Assembly (NCBI RefSeq): GCF_026914185.1
Contig: NC_070565.1
Location: 6,448,001-6,512,000, forward strand
Direction of reading: 5' to 3'
From: Puccinia triticina
Lineage: Eukaryota; Basidiomycota; Pucciniomycetes; Pucciniales; Pucciniaceae
DNA length: 64,000 bases
Positions 55,761 to 64,000 of this stretch are shown here, in pieces (position 1 is the stretch's first letter; every line of letters starts with the position of its first letter). The notes under the pieces were generated by a model. It ran no database searches and had not been told where the DNA came from. It was given only the letters and a program-made list of their open reading frames with translations. The position numbers were made by a program, and so were the translations under genes.

Positions 55761-56262
55761 ATGCAGGCTTTCACCGTTAATCCCAGTCAAAGCCAGAATA
55801 AACATTCCAAGGTTATTCACAGGATATATACATAACCTAATTAGCCCAAATCAAGTGAGCTATTTCATTCTATGAGCCCAATTTGCAAAAAGAGAGCCAT
55901 TCTAGTAAGAAAACATGTCCCCGTTTCTCTTGTATCTCTAAATCTCTGTCGGGGTAAATATTTAGCTATGCTTTTTACATACAAAGAATAAAGAGTTTCA
56001 AAAAAGAGATTCATATAAGGTGATGGGCGATGTGAAAATCTATTGAACAAAGATAAAATCTGTGAGATTATCAAGAGGCTGAACGTTGATGATCACCCAA
56101 CAAAAAAGCAGAAGAGAAAAAGGACCAGAAAATCAACAGGCAAGACCCAAAGAGCCACAGGACCACTTTTGGCATGCAACATTTGAATGAGAAAAATAGT
56201 TGGACGACGTGCATGAACCATTAACTCCAATCAGAGCGCAGCAAGAATTGTTTAGCATACTT
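55761..56262. other. no gene seen
   Basis: AT-rich. Short frames only; one plus-strand stretch near 56050 (LFNKDKICEIIKRLNVDDHP) might be a coding scrap but is not recognised. Confidence 0.35.
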
Positions 56263-58940
56263 CTAGCCAAGGACGTCCGCATGGCGCAATAGTAGATCCA
56301 CCTTGATATTGATCAATTTCCTCAAAGCTTGCTTCAATTTGGGACTGAGGAAATTAAAAGCATCAAGACCATAGAACACCAGGGAAGCCTGGCGAACATC
56401 TGGTTCTCCTTGAGCAGGTAGTTGGTAAGTTTTCACGCGATTTTCAGGGTCACCCGCTTGGGCTTGTTTGTCAATTTGCGGTGAGTACTTCAAGTCGAAG
56501 AACAGTGCAAGATAAGGGTTGACATTGGGTATGTCAATGCCTGCGTTTTCAGGGGTCATCAACGACTGGTATATGTATCTGGGCGGCGGTGTCGTGGGGA
56601 ACGTTCTTGACCTGGACACCACAGAATGAGATATTTTTCGGTTCCAGAAAATCTCGGGATCGTTCCTTCAAGTAGATTGTCAAGACTTGATCAAATGCCT
56701 TTTGGCTATGCTGACATTGCATAGCCACCCCTCGGTGCAGACCTTCCATCAATGATTCAGTCGTCGGCGTCTTCGTGCATTGGATGAAGTGATTCCAATG
56801 CATCATCCCCTCTTCCAACAGTCTTTTCTTCTGCTCACTAGCAATTGAACCCAGAGGCAGCGTATTTGCTGAAATTCCGGTAAGGGTTTCCAGAAACCTC
56901 GCCACTGGAATCGCGCCAGGAAACTCTTTTAGTTCCACGGGCCGCGAGTCGGGAATGTTCGGGGCTTTGTTGGAAGTCTTCGGAGCTTTGTCGAGAGTCT
57001 TCATATCGTCAGGCGGTGAATCAATGTCCATACCATCCGGAGCTTTATTGTCCGTACCGTCACGAGCTTTGTCGAGAGTCTTCAAATCGTGAACAGTTTT
57101 GTTCATCGCGCACAGTAGAATTATTCTGCTGGCGTATTCGCCAGCCTCCCCTGTATCGACGCAGCCTCGCGAGAGAACACGAGCCAGAGAATCAATACAT
57201 AATACGAGCTCGTCCTCGTTCTGATATAGATAATAGTTTGCAGTTAACGCATAAATCGGCTGCGACGGATAGAAACTATATTGGAGTTCTTGGGCTGGAT
57301 CAATGTAGCCGCAATGTGCCGCATGAGACGCAGTAAGTCCCACGTTGAGACGTGCCTGGCCATGGAGAGGAACCCCAATTGTCGGGCCGAGTAATGCAAG
57401 TGCCCGGGCTTCAGTTATTTCAACGGGTTTTGTTGTATCGTCGCAGAACAAAAGCTTCTTCAAAGCAACCCGAGCCATTTCGTCAACAGCAATAGCGAGG
57501 GTATCCACCGTTTTAAACGCCATCGCATCTTTGAGCTATACACTGTAGAAGGGAACACCATATTGGCAAAGTCGCTTCGGCAATAGTAAGTCGTTCCAAT
57601 TTTCTGGCCGTCCATCAGAGGGGACCATCACGTCGAATGATGCGATTTTGTAAATGGGGGGGTACTATTCCGCGCGCTGCGGTCATATCGGGTGTTTGGC
57701 AAGAAATTGGCAACGCGAGAGTTTGTGTCAACTGGAACGGCAAAGATACCCGCGCTTTTTGGTATGTTTCTAAACGAACGGCGAAACTCCCGGAACCGCG
57801 GAACTCTCCGATTGGCGAAAATTCAAGCAGAGCACTGGCCTCATCAATCGCCAGAACCACCTTCAACTGTGTATATTTGAAAAAGTTGCTGTCATGAATG
57901 AACCAAACTGCTTGACGTAAATCGTGCGGCGAATCTTTCGTATCGACTAGCTCGCCAAGTTTGGACCGAACGTTTGAGTAAAAATCCGAGTGAATGGACT
58001 CTTGGTGCTCGTTCCATTCTTTTAATAGCTCGGCTCGATCGGATTTTTTGCGGGCTTTCTTCTTGAAAAAATCGGAGGCAACGTGAAGCATTGCTGCGAT
58101 GAGGGCGTTGTAGTGATGTTTGGATGAGTTTGTGTCTAACATTTCAGTTGCAAGTTGGGATCGTGGCGGTTCACCGGTGGAATCCTTGGGGCGGAGGCAA
58201 ATATAAATGACACAAACTTCCTTCGCAATTTCCTTGAGCAAACGACTTTTCCCCATCATTGACGGGCCAACTATACACGTGTAGGGCGCAAAGTAGATAT
58301 CTGGGCTCCAGGCTAATGTCCACGCTTCTAGAGCCTGGTGTGACAATTTCATCGTGACCAACATATTCGGAGTTAAAGCCTTTCTGAACAACGTCCAGGG
58401 CCAAGATGGGAGGTTCAATTATGTTACGCGAAATTGTTTCGCCTACGACCAAGGGGCTTTCGAGCGCGCGGATTTTCGCCGCGGTATTGATTTTTTCGCT
58501 GTCGTAAAGTTGAGGGTAACGCCTCATGAGGGCGAGCTGCATTAGTTTGTCTTGCTTCAACTGGTTGTCAGCCACATATTCAACCACAGTATGTTACCAT
58601 GGTTCTATTGTTTGCCCGGTGGCAAATTTGATTACACCCAAGCGAGCATTTCTCGCGACATCTAAGATTTTGAAGACCTCATCAAGCAAGTTCAAGTATC
58701 GAAAAGCAGTGGGTACTAAAGGTTCCACAAAAACAGCAGTATTAGCAAGCTGGTAAAAAGTAGAGCAACCTGACAGATGAAATGTTGCATACATCCGGCA
58801 CGTTGGCAGAACGACGTAAAATCCTTACGATCGTGATCATGAATATGGAGCCGCTCGGATTTCTCCTCTAGTTCTGACTGAGAGAGAGAGGGTTCGGAGT
58901 TTTCGGCTTGATGTTCACGGGGTGTTTGGTCTGTCATCAT
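56263..58940 (-). pseudogene. P-loop NTPase of a lineage-expanded fungal family
   Basis: The minus-strand reading starts MMTDQTPREHQAENSEPS (58940). After several breaks it gives a large protein with Walker A GPSMMGKSRLLKEIA (about 58270), Walker B LKVVLAIDEAS (about 57860), then KTVDTLAIAVDEMARVALKKL, a helical region with an acidic low-complexity DKAPD insert, and the end NPYLALFFDLKYSPQ. The overall plan (NTPase followed by a long helical part) is like a large uncharacterised family in rusts and agarics, and distantly like the NTPases of CR-type effectors; the latter is only an inference. Breaks: frame changes near 58800, 58370, 57600, 57540 and 56600, and TAA at 58594-58596. Some may be introns, but the gene looks decayed. 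Confidence 0.65.
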
Positions 58941-59160
58941 GATTCAAATATTGATTCGGCAGGATTCTGGAGTCATGTAGGAAATGACTGGTCAGCAAGG
59001 ACTACTGGGGGCTGGATGTATTACACTTACGTATGCACTCATCGGAGTCAGTCCGATTGGATTTGCGTTCGTGGTTGAGATACACCCGGGGAGTCCTTCG
59101 ACGAGGATATCTCGAGGAATCCTCGTGGATTCCCCGTAGTGCCCCTCGAGCTTAACAAAG
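58941..59160. other. spacer upstream of NTPase pseudogene
   Basis: No features beyond a TCCTCGAGGAA-like palindrome at about 59110-59130. Confidence 0.4.
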
Positions 59161-59164
59161 CCTC

Positions 59165-59320
59165 TCGAACGGCTAACTTAACAAAGTCCCTCCCGATGCG
59201 GGAGGTTGGAGTTCGGAGTTCGGGTGGTGGTACGGGGGGTAACTCATTTGGGTGGAGCTTAAGTTTGGCTGGTGGCGAAGCCACCCCTCCCGCAGGGAGG
59301 GACTTACGGGCTATTGTACC
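59165..59320. repeat. AAGTCCCTCC element, about 150 bp
   Basis: TAACTTAACAAAGTCCCTCC on the left and GGAGGGACTTACGGGC on the right bound a GC-rich centre. Same end type as 4128-4703, internally shortened. Confidence 0.6.
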
Positions 59321-59765
59321 ATTTGGGTGGGAGGCCATCCACCAAAAAGTGATGAAAATCCACACTTTGAATTTTCCAGCCTGCAGCTTCAACCCTGTCC
59401 CTCCCATTATCGGGAGTTAAGGTGATACAGATGTTGCACATTTTTTAACCTCATCAACTTATCATCAAACCATCAAGTGATTTTTTGATGGATTTTTGAA
59501 AAAGGCTGCAAGCCTCAAGGCCACCTCTTCTTGGGCGGTGCCTGGCCCCGCAGGTCCAAGCGGGGAAAGTTTCTTTCCTCTTTATTCTCCTTCTCTTTTT
59601 TGTTTGAGTGACTCTCTTCAGAAACAGAGTCGATAGAAAGACAGACAGGATGCATTCGCATCCATCCATGGTTGGAACCTTATATGTAGCTTGCAAAACA
59701 AGTGAGCTACAAGCCTTTGAACACCAACCAGAGTTTCTGAGATGCTCTCAGGCGAGCACCCCAAC
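59321..59765. other. no gene seen
   Basis: Contains a minus-strand frame at 59454-59696 with no recognisable features. Confidence 0.35.
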
Positions 59766-59850
59766 ATAAGTTGTAAGTCCCTCCCTGCGGTCGGTGGTAC
59801 TCTGCTCCCCACTCAGCCCCGCAGAGGAGGAACTTTGTTAAGTTAGCTCA
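59766..59850. repeat. AAGTCCCTCC element, about 80 bp
   Basis: TAAGTTGTAAGTCCCTCCCT...GAGGAACTTTGTTAAGTTA, the same end motif as at 4128-4703. Confidence 0.6.
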
Positions 59851-60480
59851 AACGGGGGTCCCAAAGGGACTCTCCGTAGGGGAGGCTTACACCCAAAGTT
59901 GGCCGCGTGGCCTGAGCACTTTGAGAAATTTACATGAATTTCTTCTTTTTTGGAATAAACAGCTCGTTAAACACAAACAACCACCTTTCATGAAATTCTG
60001 AGGAGAACAGTTTGTAGACTTGCTTCTCAGGCATTTTTTCATACTTTTTTTGGGGTGATTTGGTTTGAAATAAGCAGTTGCTTGTGATTGCTAGTCAGCG
60101 ATGTCCCAGCATTTTGCCCGGTAGAGATCAACAGCTGGCAAACCGGTTGGATCATTGGTTCACGCACCCTCTCACGGCTTGGTGACTTACATGGGGCCAG
60201 ATTTCATCTTTAAAATGATAGTCTCTGGTTTCTGAATTTTTACTCAGTGCGAGGTAATTATATATGTACTTGCACCAGGGACAGCTGCTGGGATATCCGG
60301 TCCTGATCAGATTGTTTACAACACTATTTTCTTTACAGGATGATTCTTGCGAGGGGATGGAGCTATTCAGAAGTTTCAAGTGGTGTGAGGTATGCACGAA
60401 GCCTTGCATGGGGGATATAGTGGGATGAGATCACTCCCCAGCCATTTGGCTGGTAGCTCTCCCCCTCATAAGCTGACTTT
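59851..60480. other. no gene seen
   Basis: Non-coding. TTTGTAGACTTGCTTCT at about 60010 faintly resembles the CAAGAAAAAGTCTAC end motif of the 39-40 kb element. Confidence 0.35.
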
Positions 60481-60484
60481 AGGT

Positions 60485-60562
60485 GCAAGTCCCTCCCTTC
60501 GGGAGGCGGGCCCTTTGGGCCCCCCCAAGCGTAGGCGTGAGGGAGGGACTTGTGTTAAGTTC
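60485..60562. repeat. AAGTCCCTCC hairpin, about 78 bp
   Basis: CAAGTCCCTCCCTTCGGGAG...GAGGGAGGGACTTGTGTTAA forms a stem with a GC-rich loop. Confidence 0.6.
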
Positions 60563-60741
60563 AAGTGCCCCTGCCTGCTGGTCCACACGTTCACGTGATC
60601 TCCACCAAGTGGATTGCGGGGGCACCTTGTGATGGCCCCAAGGATTCCACGGATATTTACAGATGTGCAGTCAATATTGATATATGCTTTGGGACCGGCT
60701 TCTTTTGGTTCAGATACTTAAACAAATTGTATGCCAGATGA

Positions 60742-62524
60742 GAGCATCCACCACCGTCTAGGTAAATCTTTAGCTAGCCAGCGAGTCCCGCGAGGCTTGG
60801 TTGCTTAGCTAAATAAAAAATCCACCCTTGCCAGCCGGTATTGGCTTGGTAGGTAGCGCAAGTTCAGATAAAGACACCATCACCACCCTTGTGTCCATTC
60901 AGCCTCTCTGTAGGTGAAACAACACTATTATCACATACAGACCTTCGCCCATCGGGCTTGAATGCATCCATTCAATGACCACTTGACCGGTCATCAAATA
61001 GATACAATCAGCAACCGGTGTGGTAGACGGAAAAGTGGAAAAATAAAAAGTTTTTTTCTATGCCACATAATTACTCATACGAGGCCTCAAGATACCCTCA
61101 AATGGACCCCAGAAATGGATTCTACGGCCAATTTTACCCCTAGTCACAACTGGAAGCGTCACTGGAGCCCCTCTGGATTGGAACCTACACGCCCTTGGAC
61201 AATGGACACCCATCACACGTTCAGCATACCCAGTCACCAGCCTGTCACAAGCCTCAAGTCAAGGATCACAGTATTATGCTTATAAACATCACAGGATACA
61301 AGCATACATCTCCCCATCAGACTATAGTCATCACATAGTATCAAGTACTCTTCTATTTCCATATTATGATGTCATCCCGCACTGATCCTGCAGTTCAGAC
61401 GTCATTTATGCACCCCCTGCATCCACCTGTCAACTAATGCAGCCTACTGTCACTTTACGCAGCCTTCATGCAGCCCTACTGCATGCTTATGACATCATTT
61501 ATGTACCCCTGACACATTATGACATCATTTGTATCTACTCTCACCAGCTAAAATCCCTCACACTGTTGTCCAGATCAGCTGAAACCCTAACCCACAAGCC
61601 CTCTGGGGCTCCACTTCTGTCTATATAAGGAGCTCTCTCCTCCCCAGTTGTCAGCTCCTCAGTTCATCACTCACCAATCACAGTCACCCCAATATTCACC
61701 CTTACCAATTATAACCAACCCTTATATAAATCATCAACTCTATACCTTGTCAATCAAACAACTCATCTTGAGCCAACCTACCCTATCACTTGAATAAAAC
61801 TTGCCAAGCATAGCTTGGTGGGTCTTGTTGACTGATAGCATAGAAGGGCAGAGTTTGCACCTTCATCATCCCCTTCTCCATTCAGCAAAAGGTTCTCAGG
61901 AACACTTTTGAGTCTTACACCGGTAATAGATTATATTTGGAGCTGTTGTATGACCGGTAATCATAAAACTGGTCATCAAAAGACCATTTTTCTCATTAAA
62001 AGGCCTGTGATTGATAGAACGGTCATCAAAAGACCAATCATTGATAGACCGTTCATCAAAAGCCCGGTGATTGGTTATTGAAAGACTAGTGATCAACAGG
62101 GGTGATTGGTAATAAATATCCCTCCATTCAATGACCGTTCTTCACTGGTCATTGAATGGGGGTTCACAATCTCAAGACGCTCAAGGTCATCTATGTATGC
62201 AGGTGGGTTGATGACCGGTCAATCAGTCTTGATTGGTCACCAGAAGGAGATCATATTTTTTTTGGATAACTGGGGGGTATGTATGTACATGTACATGTAT
62301 GGGGTGTACATGTACTGGCAAGTCTGGAGGGGGCAGTTGGTAGGCTTGTAAAAATTTTCCTTACAGAGGCTCTGTAGGGCTTGGTAAATCTAGCGAGTCT
62401 TAAAGATTTACCAAACAAACATTTAGCTAAAGAGCCCTAAAGAGGGCACGGGGGTGGCAAATCCCTTACATGCTCTGTAAATCTGCCTTACCAAGCAGGT
62501 TTACAGAGACAAGGGTGGATGCTC
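60742..62524. mobile_element. second copy of the TAA/CCGGTCAT TIR element
   Basis: The left end GAGCATCCACCACCGTC and right end AAGGGTGGATGCTC match 911-5702, including about 160 bp inside each end. CCGGTCATC words occur at 60980-61015 and 61920-62250, on both sides of a solo LTR. The flanks are TGA and TAA, so the duplication is no longer exact. Without the LTR it is about 880 bp, which shows that the family exists without Helitron cargo. Confidence 0.7.
61019..61919 (+). mobile_element. solo LTR, copy 4 (901 bp)
   Basis: TGTGGTAGACGGAAAAGTGG at the start and ACTTTTGAGTCTTACA at the end, flanked by CCGG (61015-61018 and 61920-61923). CTATATAAGGAGCTC lies at about 61620, and a TGAATAAAAC poly(A)-signal-like word at about 61790. 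Confidence 0.88.
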
Positions 62525-63490
62525 TAAGTCATTTTGGCCTGCTGCATCATCAGTTGGCCCCTTTGCCTCCATGTTGACAGGTGGTGGGCATGGTGGAAAG
62601 TGAGCTGCAATTGTATATCGGAGTTGATGTCCATCTGGGTTGGATGAGGGTGGGCTGGCAATAGGTAGCGGGTTGCTGGTATGATTGGTGGGTGACTGCA
62701 AGTGGAATCTGAAATTTCGGCAGCCAAACGGTCCAATCCTCATGAGGATCTGGATCTCAATGTCACGGTCCAGATACAGGGCAGTTGCACAGATTAAGGT
62801 TTTGCCCGTCGAAAATGCCGTCAAAGACAAAACACCTGCCTGATTGACCGCCCACCTGTTGGCCTCCGGTCAGCCGTCAAACTGCCAGCCAAATTAACAG
62901 CCAAACGGCTGGCACTTGACTTCAGGCAAGTTTAACATAACCTGCCTGGGGTTGGTTTGCCAACAAACATGCTTGACCCGGTGGGAACAGTGGCAAGATG
63001 CCGGCCTCCAGGCTAACCCCAAAAAAAGGACAGAGTGGGCCAAGACAAAGTCCGCCCATCAGAGGGACACGTCACCCTTGGCCCTCACCCATCCACCCGC
63101 CTCATTTTTTCTAAGTCCACTCATCGGATCACCGCCACCCTCACCAACCCACATCCTCAGATGTGTCCCTCTGCGCCTGCCTCCTCCTTGCCCAGCCCAC
63201 ACCCCATCCACAGCACACTCACCTACACATCACATCCTCCAGCAAGCTCCGCACCTTGCTTGGCTCCATCGGCTCCTTCCAAGCCATGTTCCCCCGACTA
63301 TTGCTCCTCCTTGTCTTCCTTCTTGCCTGCTCGCTTCTGGGCTGATTTTTACTATTGATTGATCTTTCCAACCATGGGGAACATTGCGAGGACCCGCCGA
63401 GATTTGTGTGGTCACTGATGGCCAGGCCTTTTCTTCTCATCACAGCCTCCAAGCTGAGGGAACACCGCACCAGCCAACCACGCCAAGCCC
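62525..63490. other. upstream of allantoicase; no gene assigned
   Basis: Moderately GC-rich with overlapping open frames on both strands, none recognised. The Pro/Ser/Thr-rich translations at 62916-63362 are composition artefacts. The part nearest 63490 should hold the allantoicase promoter. Confidence 0.35.
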
Positions 63491-64000
63491 ATGATGAGCC
63501 CATTCATCCAGCCCATCCCGCCGGCTGAGTTTAAGCAGCACTTCTGCTCTCTTATTGGTTGGTATTCAAGAACTGGGTGGTGTGGCTGAGAGATCAAGAG
63601 GCTGATTCTCCTCATTTGCATCTCACCCGCAGAGTTGTCAAGCGAGGCCTTGGGCAGCTCGATCATTGCCGTCTCCAACCAATGGTTTGCACCCGCTGAA
63701 TCCCTGCTCAAGCAACATGTTTGTCCCTCCCTTGCTCTCATCAACTACCTCCATAAATCAGGCATTTATTCTTCATTGCTCGCTGTTCTCAATTCAGCCC
63801 CCTTTGGATTTGAGAGGCCAGTTCAGACCCAACGGCGCACTCTACGACGTAAGTGGCACATATAAACAGCTGTTGAATTTACATAAATACTTGGACCCTG
63901 GATCATCTAAGGAATGATTTGCTTCAGTATTCCGTGATTTCTCTCTCTTTTCATTATCTCTCCTTCCCTCCCTAGTGAGAAAATTGTAAAAGCTGAAGAA
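63491..64000 (+). CDS. allantoicase, N-terminal part (runs off the window)
   Basis: Allantoicase hydrolyses allantoate to ureidoglycolate and urea in purine degradation. Three exons are readable: 63491-63557, 63633-63718 and 63798-63848, then a GTAAGT donor. The joined 68 residues contain ELSSEALGSSIIAVSNQWFA, PAESLLK, and PPLDLRGQFRPNGALYD, which fit the first repeat of the family (LSS..LGG...SDEFFAPAENLLKP...GWETRRH). The GWETRRH that should follow is not seen before position 64000, so either the third intron extends beyond the window or that exon is missing. Start MMSPFIQP is the first ATG in frame. Confidence is moderate because only one domain edge is visible. Confidence 0.7.

Overview
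The window reads as nuclear DNA of a basidiomycete fungus, most likely a rust (Pucciniales, Puccinia-like). Introns are short (about 40-100 bp). The gene families that can be recognised (a DUF6589 protein, a RecQ/Sgs1-like DEAH helicase, BED/hAT transposases, a lineage-expanded P-loop NTPase) are ones expanded in rusts and related basidiomycetes. The rust assignment is an inference; no marker gene was searched.

Two compartments alternate. Only about 6 kb looks like ordinary host gene space. A GC-rich island at 28.5-32.3 kb holds the 26S proteasome ATPase Rpt6 (-), the TRAPP subunit Trs23/TRAPPC4 (+, divergent from Rpt6 across 188 bp) and a membrane-anchored alpha/beta-hydrolase (-, convergent to Trs23). 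A 521-residue charged nuclear-type protein lies at 41.1-42.8 kb. The first exons of an allantoicase gene run off the right edge (63.5-64.0 kb). Rpt6 and Trs23 each appear to contain a GC-AG intron starting GCAAGT.

The rest is nested mobile DNA. 0.9-5.7 kb: a TAA-flanked TIR element holding CCGGTCAT arrays and scrambled Helitron fragments, one broken by a 576-bp TIR insert. 5.86-9.7 kb: a giant imperfect palindrome with a MITE and a solo LTR inside. 14.06-20.76 kb: a complete but decayed Copia retrotransposon, whose gag is split by a small hAT-type element. 22.3-23.8 kb: a 21-bp minisatellite split by a 465-bp palindrome-only TIR element. 26.56-27.76 and 37.47-39.27 kb: hAT-type non-autonomous elements with GGTACC-rich modules around palindrome arrays. 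32.7-37.4 kb: TA-flanked TIR elements. 43.8-49.3 kb: a broken hAT element with a transposase gene, probably the relative that could have mobilised the GGTACC elements. 49.3-53.2 kb: a convergent DUF6589 / RecQ-like helicase pair. 53.4-54.8 kb: another hAT-type element with a nested solo LTR. 56.3-58.9 kb: a decayed P-loop NTPase gene. 60.7-62.5 kb: a second TAA/CCGGTCAT element, again holding a solo LTR.

Insertion order can be read from target duplications: five solo LTRs of one family sit inside other elements, so that LTR family is among the youngest arrivals. Several transposon genes carry CGA-to-TGA changes, many in a TCG context, as expected if a RIP-like or methylation-driven process acts on repeats.
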